From positions 134,775-198,774 of the forward strand of contig JJOH01000017.1 in assembly GCA_000696115.1 (NCBI GenBank): a DNA stretch of 64,000 bases, written 5' to 3'. The notes under the pieces are model-generated. The model ran no database searches, had not been told where the DNA came from, and was given only the letters and a program-made list of their open reading frames with translations. Position 1 is the stretch's first letter; every line of letters begins with the position of its first letter. Of this stretch, positions 1 through 8,483 are shown piece by piece. The DNA comes from Streptomyces olindensis. Lineage in GTDB: Bacteria; Actinomycetota; Actinomycetes; Streptomycetales; Streptomycetaceae. The position numbers and the translations under genes were made by a program.

Positions 1-2
1 AC

Positions 3-1736
3 CACCGGCGCGGCAAGGTCATGCGGCGGCTCGCGGCCAACGACCCCGAGGTCAACGAGGAGTGGATCTGCGACAAGGGACGGTTCGCGTTCCGGTACGC
101 CCAGCAGCGGGACCGGCTGGAAACGCCCCTGGTGCGCAACGCCGAGGGCGAGCTGGAACCGGCCTCCTGGCCGGAGGCGCTGCAGATCGCGGCCCAGGGG
201 CTGCTGGCCTCCCGGGGTCGCACCGGCGTGCTGACCGGCGGCCGCCTCACCATCGAGGACGCCTACGCGTACAGCAAGTTCGCGCGCGTGGCGCTCGACA
301 CCAACGACATCGACTTCCGCGCGCGCGTGCACAGCGGTGAGGAGGCCGACTTCCTCGCCGCCCAGGTCGCCGGACGCGGCCGGGACCTCGACGGCACGGG
401 CGTCACGTACACCGCGCTGGAGAAGGCACCCGCCGTCCTGCTGGTCGGGTTCGAGGTCGAGGAGGAGGCGCCCGGCGTCTTCCTGCGGCTGCGCAAGGCC
501 TGGCGCAAGCACGGGCAGCGGACCTTCTCGCTCGCCACCCACACCACCCGGGGTCTGGAGAAGGCCGGCGGCACGCTGCTGCCGGCGGCTCCCGGCACCG
601 AGACCGAGTGGCTGGACGCCCTCGCGAGCAACGTCGGTCTGGAGGGCGACGGCGCTGCCGCCGCAGAGGCGCTGCGCGCCGAGGGCGCGGTGATCGTCGT
701 CGGCGAGCGGCTGGCCGCGGTGGCCGGCGGGCTCACCGCCGCCGTCCGCACCGCCACCGCGACCGGGGCCCGGCTGGTGTGGATCCCGCGCCGGGCCGGG
801 GAACGCGGCGCCGTCGAGGCGGGCGCGCTGCCGTCGCTGCTGCCGGGCGGGCGTCCGGCCACGGACCCCCGCGCGCGGGACGAGGTCGCCGCCGTCTGGG
901 GCGTCGCCGGCCTGCCGCACCGCTACGGCCGCGACACCGGCCAGATCGTGGAGGCCGCCGCGACCGGCGAACTCCAGGCGCTGCTGGTGGCGGGTGTGGA
1001 GATCGCCGACCTGCCCGACCCGGCACGCGCGCGTGCCGCGCTCGACGAGGTCGGCTTCCTGATCTCGCTCGAACTGCGGCCCGGCGAGATCACCCGCAAG
1101 GCCGACGTGGTCCTGCCCGTCGCCGCGGTCGCCGAGAAGGCCGGCACCTTCCTCAACTGGGAGGGCCGGGTCCGCTTCTTCGAGGCCGCGCTCAAGCCCG
1201 ACCAGATGACCCGGCGCCTCGCGCCCACCGACGCGCGCGTGCTGCAGATGCTCGCGGACGCCATGGACGTCCACCTGGGCCTGCCGGACCTGCGCACCGT
1301 ACGGGCCGAGATCGACCGGCTCGGCGCCTGGGACGGTCCGCGAGCCGGCGAACCCCTGGAGACCGCGGGCCCGCTGCCCCGCCCGGCCGCGGGCGAGGCC
1401 GTGCTCGCCGGACACCGGCTCCTGCTCGACCAGGGCGTCCTCCAGCAGGGCGACGAGGCACTCGCCGGCACCCGGCACGCCGCACGCGCGCGCGTGTCGG
1501 CCGCCACGGCTGCCGAGGCGGGCGTCAAGGACGGCGACCTCCTCGCGGTCACCGGCCCCGAGGGAGCCGTCGCACTCCCGCTGCAGATCAGCGACATGCC
1601 CGACCGGGTGGTGTGGCTCCCGCTGAACTCCACCGGCGGCGGCGTCGCCTCCGACACCGGGGCGCGGCCCGGCTCCCTCGTCCGCATCGGCCCGGCGACC
1701 CTCGCCGGCGAGGCCCCCAAGGAGGTGGAGGCATGA
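3..1736 (+). CDS. nuoG: NADH-quinone oxidoreductase subunit G, 3' part (5' end outside window)
   Basis: This is the C-terminal part of the 75-kDa-like subunit of complex I, which carries iron-sulfur clusters of the peripheral arm. The frame is open from base 3, and the residues before the first ATG (HRRGKVM) fit a reading continuing from upstream, so the gene is cut by the window edge. The visible 577 codons cover the molybdopterin-oxidoreductase-like region; the N-terminal [2Fe-2S] and [4Fe-4S] cysteine domains lie outside. The stretch VLPVAAVAEKAGTFLNWEGR is typical of NuoG. The stop overlaps an upstream candidate ATG of nuoH (ATGA at 1733), so translation is probably coupled. Identity rests on sequence character and on the H-to-N genes that follow. 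Confidence 0.93.
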   Translation, partial: HRRGKVMRRLAANDPEVNEEWICDKGRFAFRYAQQRDRLETPLVRNAEGELEPASWPEALQIAAQGLLASRGRTGVLTGGRLTIEDAYAYSKFARVALDTNDIDFRARVHSGEEADFLAAQVAGRGRDLDGTGVTYTALEKAPAVLLVGFEVEEEAPGVFLRLRKAWRKHGQRTFSLATHTTRGLEKAGGTLLPAAPGTETEWLDALASNVGLEGDGAAAAEALRAEGAVIVVGERLAAVAGGLTAAVRTATATGARLVWIPRRAGERGAVEAGALPSLLPGGRPATDPRARDEVAAVWGVAGLPHRYGRDTGQIVEAAATGELQALLVAGVEIADLPDPARARAALDEVGFLISLELRPGEITRKADVVLPVAAVAEKAGTFLNWEGRVRFFEAALKPDQMTRRLAPTDARVLQMLADAMDVHLGLPDLRTVRAEIDRLGAWDGPRAGEPLETAGPLPRPAAGEAVLAGHRLLLDQGVLQQGDEALAGTRHAARARVSAATAAEAGVKDGDLLAVTGPEGAVALPLQISDMPDRVVWLPLNSTGGGVASDTGARPGSLVRIGPATLAGEAPKEVEA

Positions 1737-1763
1737 GCCTTCAAGGAGGTGGAGGCATGAGCC
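1718..1763 (+). repeat. Tandem duplication of the nuoH ribosome binding site and start codon
   Basis: A 22-nt unit (CAAGGAGGTGGAGG, then CATGAGCC) occurs at 1718-1739 and again, perfectly, at 1742-1763, period 24 nt. Each copy holds an AAGGAGGTGGAGG Shine-Dalgarno and an ATG (1733 and 1757). Because 24 is a multiple of three, the two ATGs share the nuoH frame. The first ATG overlaps the nuoG stop. Confidence 0.95.
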
Positions 1764-3133
1764 CGTACCTCGCCGCTGAAGACCTCTCGATGTTCGGCAC
1801 CGACCCCTGGTGGCTGGTCGCCATCAAGGCGGTGTTCTGCTTCGCCTTCCTGATGGTGACCGTGCTGATCTCCATCGTCATGGAGCGCAAGGTCGTCGCC
1901 TGGATGCAGCTGCGCATCGGCCCCAACCGGCACGGCCCCTGGGGCATGCTCCAGTCGCTCGCCGACGGTATCAAGCTGATGCTGAAGGAGGACGTCGTCG
2001 TCAAGCGCGCGGACAAGGCGGTGTACGTCCTCGCGCCGATCGTCGCCGCCATCCCGGCCTTCATGGCGATCGCGGTGATCCCCTTCGGCCCGGCCGGCAA
2101 CGAGATCTCGATCTTCGGCCAGCGCACCACGATGCAGCTCACCGACCTGCCGATCGCGATGCTCTACATCCTCGCGGTCGCCTCGGTCGGCATCTACGGC
2201 ATCGTGCTGGCGGGCTGGAGCTCCGGCTCGACCTACCCGCTGCTGGGCGGTCTGCGCTCGTGCGCGCAGATGATCTCCTACGAGATCGCGATGGGCGCCG
2301 CGTTCGCCTCCGTGTTCCTCTACTCGGGGTCGATGTCCACGTCGACGATCGTCGAGGGGCAGACCGACCGCTGGTACATCCTGCTACTGCCGGTCTCCTT
2401 CATCATCTACATCGTCACGATGGTCGGCGAGACCAACCGCGCCCCCTTCGACATGCCGGAGTCCGAGGGCGACCTGGTCGGCGGCTTCAACACCGAGTAC
2501 TCGTCGATCAAGTTCGCGATGTTCATGCTCGCCGAGTACGTCAACATGGTGACCGTCTCGGCCGTCGCCACCACGCTCTTCCTCGGCGGCTGGCGGGCGC
2601 CCTGGCCCATCAGCACCTTCTGGGAGGGCGCCAACCACGGCTGGTGGCCGTTGCTGTGGTTCACCGTCAAGGTGCAGCTGCTGCTGTTCATGTTCATCTG
2701 GATCCGCGGCACCCTCCCGCGCGTCCGCTACGACCAGCTGATGAAGCTCGGCTGGAAGGTCCTCATCCCGGTCTCGCTGGTGTGGCTGATGCTCGTCGCG
2801 AGCGTCCGGGCCCTGCGGAACGAGGGCTACGACTTCGCCGACATCGCCCTCTACGTCGGCGGCGGCGTCCTCGCCGTGCTGCTGCTCTCCTTCGTCGCCG
2901 ACATGTTCCGCGAGAAGGCGAAGCAGGCCGAACCGCCGGCCGAGACCCCGGCCGCCTTCGACCCGATGGCGGGCGGGTTCCCCGTACCGCCCCTGCCGGG
3001 ACAGGAACTTCCACCCGTCCCGCGACGCCGCTCGCGCCGTGAGCGGGAGCTGATTGTCAGTGGTGGGCCCGATACTCAGAGTGACGGATCTCTGGGCGGA
3101 TCTACGGATGGAAAGGAGGCGTCCGATGGCTGA
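1757..3133 (+). CDS. nuoH: NADH-quinone oxidoreductase subunit H
   Basis: Membrane subunit of complex I that contacts the peripheral arm and helps form the quinone chamber. The protein is 458 aa from ATG 1757, or 466 aa from the in-frame ATG at 1733; both have an identical Shine-Dalgarno from a local duplication. Diagnostic stretches are ERKVVAWMQLRIGPNRHG near residue 43 and ETNRAPFDMPESEGDLVGGF near residue 224. About eight hydrophobic helices are visible. The last 65 or so residues are a hydrophilic tail rich in Pro, Arg and Ser, longer than in E. coli. The stop overlaps the nuoI start. Confidence 0.95.
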   Translation: MSPYLAAEDLSMFGTDPWWLVAIKAVFCFAFLMVTVLISIVMERKVVAWMQLRIGPNRHGPWGMLQSLADGIKLMLKEDVVVKRADKAVYVLAPIVAAIPAFMAIAVIPFGPAGNEISIFGQRTTMQLTDLPIAMLYILAVASVGIYGIVLAGWSSGSTYPLLGGLRSCAQMISYEIAMGAAFASVFLYSGSMSTSTIVEGQTDRWYILLLPVSFIIYIVTMVGETNRAPFDMPESEGDLVGGFNTEYSSIKFAMFMLAEYVNMVTVSAVATTLFLGGWRAPWPISTFWEGANHGWWPLLWFTVKVQLLLFMFIWIRGTLPRVRYDQLMKLGWKVLIPVSLVWLMLVASVRALRNEGYDFADIALYVGGGVLAVLLLSFVADMFREKAKQAEPPAETPAAFDPMAGGFPVPPLPGQELPPVPRRRSRRERELIVSGGPDTQSDGSLGGSTDGKEASDG

Positions 3134-3791
3134 GGAACTCGAGCGTTCGAAGGCTGAGGAACCGAAGGACACCAAGCCCGGTTTCCAGAACCCCGTGGCC
3201 GGCTTCGGCGTGACCTTCAAGGCCATGTTCAAGAAGCGGCTGACCGAGCAGTACCCGGAGCAGCAGAAGACCACGGCTCCGCGCTTCCACGGCCGGCACC
3301 AGCTCAACCGCCATCCGGACGGCCTGGAGAAGTGCGTCGGCTGCGAGCTGTGCGCCTGGGCCTGCCCCGCCGACGCCATCTACGTCGAGGGCGCGGACAA
3401 CACCGACGAGGAGCGCTACTCGCCCGGCGAGCGGTACGGCCGCGTCTACCAGATCAACTACGCCCGCTGCATCCTGTGCGGCTTGTGCATCGAGGCGTGC
3501 CCCACGCGCGCGCTGACGATGACGAACGAGTTCGAGCTGGCCGACTCCAGCCGCGCCAACCTCATCTACACCAAGGAGCAGCTGCTCGCCGGTCTTGAGG
3601 AGGGCATGGTCGACACGCCCCACGCCATCTACCCGGGCACGGACGAACAGGACTACTACCGGGGCCTGGTGACCGAAGCCGCCCCCGGTACGGAGCGCCA
3701 GGTCGCCCACTCCAAGGGCGAGGTGGTGCAGGAGGCCGACTCGACCTTCGGCGGGACCGAGCCGGCGTCGGAGAAGGTGATCGGCCGATGA
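3126..3791 (+). CDS. nuoI: NADH-quinone oxidoreductase subunit I (ferredoxin-like, 2x[4Fe-4S])
   Basis: Peripheral-arm subunit of complex I carrying the two [4Fe-4S] clusters N6a and N6b, which pass electrons towards NuoB. The protein is 221 aa. Two ferredoxin motifs are visible: CVGCELCAWACP near residue 70 and CILCGLCIEACP near residue 115, both with the full CxxCxxCxxxCP spacing. ATG 3126 is chosen because GGAAAGGAGGCG sits just upstream and the start overlaps the nuoH stop. The C-terminal 60 residues are acidic and lack cluster motifs. The ATGA at 3788 couples it to nuoJ. Confidence 0.96.
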   Translation: MAEELERSKAEEPKDTKPGFQNPVAGFGVTFKAMFKKRLTEQYPEQQKTTAPRFHGRHQLNRHPDGLEKCVGCELCAWACPADAIYVEGADNTDEERYSPGERYGRVYQINYARCILCGLCIEACPTRALTMTNEFELADSSRANLIYTKEQLLAGLEEGMVDTPHAIYPGTDEQDYYRGLVTEAAPGTERQVAHSKGEVVQEADSTFGGTEPASEKVIGR

Positions 3792-4630
3792 CCGCCCAGC
3801 TCGCCGCCTACTCCACCTCCACCGGAGAGGCCGTCCAGTTCTGGATCCTCGGCACCGTCGCGGTGATCGGAGCCCTGTGCACCGTCTTCATGAAGAAGGC
3901 CGTGCACAGCGCCCTCTGCCTCGCCGGGACCATGATCATCCTGGCGGTGTTCTACCTCGCCAACGGCGCCTACTTCCTGGGCGTCGTCCAGATCGTCGTC
4001 TACACGGGCGCGATCATGATGCTGTTCCTGTTCGTGGTGATGCTCGTCGGCGTCACCGCGGCGGACTCCCTGAAGGAGACCATCAAGGGCCAGCGCTGGC
4101 TGGCCCTGCTGTGCGGGCTCGGCTTCGGCGTCCTGCTGATCGCCGGGATCGGCAACGCCTCCCTCAGAGAGTTCAACGGCATCGGCCAGGCGAACGCCGG
4201 CGGGAACGTGGAGGGCATCGCCGCCCTCCTCTTCACCAAGTACGTCTTCGCGTTCGAGATCACCGGCGCCCTGCTCATCACGGCCGCCGTCGGCGCCATG
4301 GTGCTCACCCACCGGGAGCGCACCGAGCGCGCCAAGACGCAGCGGGAGCTCGCCGAGGAGCGCGTCCGCGAGGGCAAGTACCTGCCGCCGCTGCCGGCCC
4401 CCGGCGTCTACGCCCGGCACAACGCGGTCGACATCGCGGGCCTGCTGCCCGACGGCACCCCCTCCGACCTCACCGTCAGCAAGACCCTGCGCGAGCGGGG
4501 CCAGATCCGGGACGTGTCGCAGGAGGCGCTCAACGACCTGCGGGCCCTGGAGCAGCGTGCCGAGGAGCGCCTGGAGCGGAAGGCCATCGAGCCGGCCACG
4601 TTCAAGCGGCCCGAGGAGGCGTCGAAGTGA
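3788..4630 (+). CDS. nuoJ: NADH-quinone oxidoreductase subunit J
   Basis: Membrane-arm subunit of complex I. The protein is 280 aa with five hydrophobic helices in the first 175 residues, including the family stretch GVVQIVVYTGAIMMLFLFVV near residue 62. It then has a roughly 105-residue hydrophilic, charged C-terminal tail that most bacterial NuoJ proteins lack but which is common in actinobacteria. It starts in an ATGA overlap with nuoI and ends in a GTGA overlap with nuoK, so it lies inside a tightly coupled operon. Confidence 0.94.
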   Translation: MTAQLAAYSTSTGEAVQFWILGTVAVIGALCTVFMKKAVHSALCLAGTMIILAVFYLANGAYFLGVVQIVVYTGAIMMLFLFVVMLVGVTAADSLKETIKGQRWLALLCGLGFGVLLIAGIGNASLREFNGIGQANAGGNVEGIAALLFTKYVFAFEITGALLITAAVGAMVLTHRERTERAKTQRELAEERVREGKYLPPLPAPGVYARHNAVDIAGLLPDGTPSDLTVSKTLRERGQIRDVSQEALNDLRALEQRAEERLERKAIEPATFKRPEEASK

Positions 4631-4926
4631 ACCCGGTCAACTACCTCTATCTCGCGGCCCTGCTGTTCACGATCGGTGCCACCGGCGTGCTGATCCGGCG
4701 CAACGCGATCGTCGTGTTCATGTGCATCGAGCTCATGCTCAACGCCTGCAACCTCGCGTTCGTCGCCTTCTCCCGGATGCACGGCAACCTCGACGGCCAG
4801 ATCATCGCCTTCTTCACGATGGTCGTCGCCGCCGCGGAGGTCGTGGTGGGGCTCGCGATCATCGTGTCCCTGTTCCGTGCCCGCCACTCGGCCTCGGTCG
4901 ACGACGCCAGCCTGATGAAGCTGTAA
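4627..4926 (+). CDS. nuoK: NADH-quinone oxidoreductase subunit K
   Basis: Small membrane subunit of complex I, 99 aa, three helices, the usual length. The conserved stretch VVFMCIELMLNACNLAFVAF carries the helix-2 glutamate of the proton path, and a second intramembrane glutamate is seen in VVAAAEVVVGLAI. GTG 4627 is chosen for its overlap with the nuoJ stop (GTGA) and the GAGGAGG upstream. Confidence 0.95.
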   Translation: MNPVNYLYLAALLFTIGATGVLIRRNAIVVFMCIELMLNACNLAFVAFSRMHGNLDGQIIAFFTMVVAAAEVVVGLAIIVSLFRARHSASVDDASLMKL

Positions 4927-4941
4927 GGGGTCGGGAGAATC

Positions 4942-6906
4942 GTGGAGAACCTGATTGCGCTGCTGGTGGCGGCGCCCCTGCTCGGAGCGGCGGTCCTGCT
5001 GTGCGGCGGACGCCGGCTGGACGCCGTCGGCCACTGGATCGGCACGCTGCTCGCGGCCGTCTCCTTCGTGCTCGGCCTGGTGCTGTTCACCGACATGCTC
5101 GGCCAGGACGCCGAACACCGCGTCATGGGACAGCACCTGTTCAGCTGGATCCCCGTCGAGGGCTTCCAGGCGGACGTCGCCTTCCGCCTGGACCAGCTGT
5201 CCATGACGTTCGTGCTGCTGATCACGGGCGTCGGATCGCTGATCCACCTGTACTCCGTCGGGTACATGGAGCACGACGAGCGCCGCCGCCGCTTCTTCGG
5301 CTACCTGAACCTGTTCCTCGCGGCGATGCTGATCCTGGTCCTCGCCGACAACTACCTGCTGCTGTACGTCGGCTGGGAGGGCGTCGGTCTCGCCTCCTAC
5401 CTGCTGATCGGCTTCTGGCAGCACAAGCCCAGCGCCGCCACGGCCGCGAAGAAGGCCTTCCTGGTCAACCGCGTCGGCGACATGGGCCTGTCCATCGCGA
5501 TCATGCTGATGTTCCTGTGGTTCGGCACCTTCGCCTTCGAGCCGGTGCTCGGCAGCCACGAGGAGGCCGGGCTCGCCGGTGCCGCCGGTGAGGACAAGCT
5601 GACCGCGATCGCCCTGATGCTGCTGCTCGCCGCCTGCGGCAAGTCCGCCCAGGTGCCGCTGCAGTCCTGGCTCGGGGACGCGATGGAAGGTCCGACTCCG
5701 GTCTCGGCCCTCATCCACGCCGCGACGATGGTGACGGCGGGCGTCTACCTGATCGTCCGCTCCGGGGCCATCTTCAACGGCGCCCCGGACGCACAGCTGG
5801 TCGTCACGATCGTCGGCGCGGTCACGCTCCTGTTCGGTGCGATCGTCGGTTGCGCGAAGGACGACATCAAGAAGGCCCTGGCCGGCTCGACCATGTCGCA
5901 GATCGGCTACATGATCCTCGCCGCGGGCCTCGGCCCCATCGGCTACGTCTTCGCGATCATGCACCTGGTGACGCACGGCTTCTTCAAGGCCGGGCTGTTC
6001 CTCGGCGCCGGTTCGGTCATGCACGGCATGAACGACGAGGTGGACATGCGGAGGTACGGCGGCCTCAGGAAGTACATGCCGGTCACCTTCGTCACCTTCG
6101 GCCTCGGCTACCTCGCGATCATCGGCTTCCCGGGCCTGTCCGGCTTCTTCTCCAAGGACAAGATCATCGAGGCGGCGTTCGCCAAGGGCGGCACCGAGGG
6201 ATGGATCCTCGGCGCCTGCGCCCTGCTCGGCGCGGCCATCACCGCGTACTACATGACGCGCGTGATGCTGATGACGTTCTTCGGCGAGGAGCGTTGGCGC
6301 AACGCCCCGACGCCGTCCCCGGCCGAGCCGGACGTGGAGCCCGCCGCCGAGACACGCGGCGAGTACACCCCGCCGCACCCGCACGAGTCGCCCAAGGTCA
6401 TGACGATCCCGATGATCGTGCTGGCCGTGGGATCGGTGGCGGGCGGCGCGTTCTTCAGCATCGGCGACCGCTTCATGCACTGGCTGGAGCCCATCACGGG
6501 ACACGACCACGGGCACCCGCCGGTCAGCGCGCTCACGGTCACGCTGTCCACGGTCGCCGTCATGGTCCTCGGCGTCGCCCTCGCCTGGTCGCAGTACGGC
6601 CGCCGCCCGGTCCCGGCCGTCGCCCCGCGCGGCTCGCTGCTCACCCGGGCCGCCCGCCGCGACCTGCTCCAGGACGACTTCAACCACGTGGTGCTGGTCC
6701 GCGGCGGCGAGCACCTCACGCGGTCCCTGGTCTACGTCGACCACACCCTGGTCGACGGCGTCGTCAACGGCACGGCGGCCTCGGTCGGCGGCCTCTCCGG
6801 GCGGATGCGCAGGCTGCAGAACGGCTTCGCCCGCTCCTACGCGGTCTCGATGTTCGGCGGCGCGGCGGTCATCGTCGCCGCGACCCTGCTGATGAGGGCG
6901 GTCTGA
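4942..6906 (+). CDS. nuoL: NADH-quinone oxidoreductase subunit L
   Basis: Distal antiporter-like proton-pumping subunit of complex I, 654 aa, start GTG behind GGGAG. The family motif LGDAMEGPTPVSALIHAATM is near residue 248, and TMSQIGYMILAAGLG gives the broken-helix region. A hydrophilic, His/Pro-rich insertion lies near residues 453-480, before the C-terminal helices. The last roughly 110 residues fit the lateral amphipathic helix plus anchoring helix seen in NuoL but not in NuoM or NuoN. It is 15 nt from nuoK. Confidence 0.95.
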   Translation: MENLIALLVAAPLLGAAVLLCGGRRLDAVGHWIGTLLAAVSFVLGLVLFTDMLGQDAEHRVMGQHLFSWIPVEGFQADVAFRLDQLSMTFVLLITGVGSLIHLYSVGYMEHDERRRRFFGYLNLFLAAMLILVLADNYLLLYVGWEGVGLASYLLIGFWQHKPSAATAAKKAFLVNRVGDMGLSIAIMLMFLWFGTFAFEPVLGSHEEAGLAGAAGEDKLTAIALMLLLAACGKSAQVPLQSWLGDAMEGPTPVSALIHAATMVTAGVYLIVRSGAIFNGAPDAQLVVTIVGAVTLLFGAIVGCAKDDIKKALAGSTMSQIGYMILAAGLGPIGYVFAIMHLVTHGFFKAGLFLGAGSVMHGMNDEVDMRRYGGLRKYMPVTFVTFGLGYLAIIGFPGLSGFFSKDKIIEAAFAKGGTEGWILGACALLGAAITAYYMTRVMLMTFFGEERWRNAPTPSPAEPDVEPAAETRGEYTPPHPHESPKVMTIPMIVLAVGSVAGGAFFSIGDRFMHWLEPITGHDHGHPPVSALTVTLSTVAVMVLGVALAWSQYGRRPVPAVAPRGSLLTRAARRDLLQDDFNHVVLVRGGEHLTRSLVYVDHTLVDGVVNGTAASVGGLSGRMRRLQNGFARSYAVSMFGGAAVIVAATLLMRAV

Positions 6907-6911
6907 TACCG

Positions 6912-8483
6912 ATGTCCTTTCCTCTGCTGACAGCGACAGCGGCGCTCCCGGCCGTCGGGGCGATCGCCACGGCCGCCGTACCGGCCGCGAAGCGCACCGC
7001 CGCCAAGTGGCTGGCGCTGCTCTTCTCGCTCGCCACGCTCGTCCTGGCGATCGTCGTCCTGGTCCGCTTCGACCCGGACGGCGACCGCTACCAGCTCACC
7101 GAGTCCCACGCCTGGATCGCCGACTTCGGCGTCCGCTGCGAACTGGGCGTGGACGGCATCGGGGTGGCGCTGATCGGGCTCACGGCGCTGCTGATCCCGT
7201 TCATCATCCTCGCGGGCTGGCACGACGCCGACCCCCTGGAGACCGGCAGCAGCCGGTGGCGGCCGACGCAGGGCTTCTTCGCCCTGATCCTGGCCGTCGA
7301 GGCGATGGTGATCCTCTCCTTCGAGGCCACCGACGTCTTCCTCTTCTACATCTTCTTCGAAGCCATGCTCATCCCGATGTACTTCCTCATCGGCGGCTTC
7401 GGGGACCGTGCCCACGAGCACGGCGAGAAGGCGGCGGCGACGCAACGCTCGTACGCCGCGGTGAAGTTCCTCCTCTACAACCTGGTCGGCGGTCTGATCA
7501 TGCTGGCCGCGGTGATCGGCCTGTACGTGGTCGCCGGGAACTTCTCGCTCCAGGAGATCGCCGAGGCCCGGGCCAACGGCTCGCTGGACATGGCGACCAA
7601 CACCGAGCGGTGGCTGTTCCTCGGCTTCTTCTTCGCCTTCGCGGTGAAGGCGCCGCTGTGGCCGCTGCACACCTGGCTGCCCAACGCGATGCAGGAGTCG
7701 ACGGCTCCCGTGGCGGTCCTCATCACGGCGGTCGTCGACAAGGTCGGCACCTTCGCGATGCTCCGCTTCTGCCTCCAGCTCTTCCCGGAGGCCAGCAAGT
7801 GGGCGACGCCCGCGATCCTCGTCCTGGCGCTGATCAGCATCATCTACGGGGCGCTGCTCGCGGTCGGCCAGCGCGACATCAAGCGGCTGGTGGCCTACGC
7901 GTCGATCTCCCACTTCGGCTTCATCATCATGGGCATCTTCGCGATGACCAGCCAGGGCCAGTCCGGCGCAACGCTCTACATGATCAACCACGGCATCTCG
8001 ACGGCCGCGCTGATGCTGGTCGCGGGCTTCCTGATCTCCCGGCGCGGCTCGCGGCTCATCGCCGACTACGGCGGAGTGCAGAAGGTCGCCCCGGTGCTCG
8101 CCGGCACGTTCCTGATCGGCAGCCTCGCGACGCTCTCGCTGCCGGGACTGGCGCCGTTCGTGAGTGAGTTCCTGGTCCTGGTCGGCACGTTCACGCGCTA
8201 CCCGGTGATCGGCATCATCGCCACCTTCGGCATCGTCCTCGCCGCGCTCTACACCCTCGTCCTCTACCAGCGGACGATGACGGGCCCGGTGAAGCCTGAG
8301 GTGAGCGCGATGCCGGACCTCAGGGTGCGGGAACTCGTGGTGGTCGCCCCGCTGGTCGTCCTGCTGATCTTCCTGGGCGTCTACCCGAAGCCCGTCACGC
8401 AGATCATCGACCCGGCGGTCAAGCAGACCATGTCCGACGTACAGAAGAAGGACCCCCAGCCCGAGGTGGAGGCGGCCAAGTGA
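6912..8483 (+). CDS. nuoM: NADH-quinone oxidoreductase subunit M
   Basis: Antiporter-like proton-pumping subunit of complex I, 523 aa. The stretch TWLPNAMQESTAPVAVLITA near residue 255 is typical of NuoM, and FEAMLIPMYFLIGGFG near residue 150 carries the conserved intramembrane Glu. ATG 6912 lies 5 nt after the nuoL stop with only a weak ribosome binding site, which suggests reinitiation. The stop overlaps the nuoN start as GTGA. Confidence 0.95.
   Translation: MSFPLLTATAALPAVGAIATAAVPAAKRTAAKWLALLFSLATLVLAIVVLVRFDPDGDRYQLTESHAWIADFGVRCELGVDGIGVALIGLTALLIPFIILAGWHDADPLETGSSRWRPTQGFFALILAVEAMVILSFEATDVFLFYIFFEAMLIPMYFLIGGFGDRAHEHGEKAAATQRSYAAVKFLLYNLVGGLIMLAAVIGLYVVAGNFSLQEIAEARANGSLDMATNTERWLFLGFFFAFAVKAPLWPLHTWLPNAMQESTAPVAVLITAVVDKVGTFAMLRFCLQLFPEASKWATPAILVLALISIIYGALLAVGQRDIKRLVAYASISHFGFIIMGIFAMTSQGQSGATLYMINHGISTAALMLVAGFLISRRGSRLIADYGGVQKVAPVLAGTFLIGSLATLSLPGLAPFVSEFLVLVGTFTRYPVIGIIATFGIVLAALYTLVLYQRTMTGPVKPEVSAMPDLRVRELVVVAPLVVLLIFLGVYPKPVTQIIDPAVKQTMSDVQKKDPQPEVEAAK

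Noticed and set aside
4408..6744. Long minus-strand open frame of 778 codons across nuoJ, nuoK and nuoL
   Set aside because: It is antisense to recognisable nuo genes and its protein is a low-complexity Asp/Arg/His-rich string typical of the complement of high-GC Streptomyces genes.
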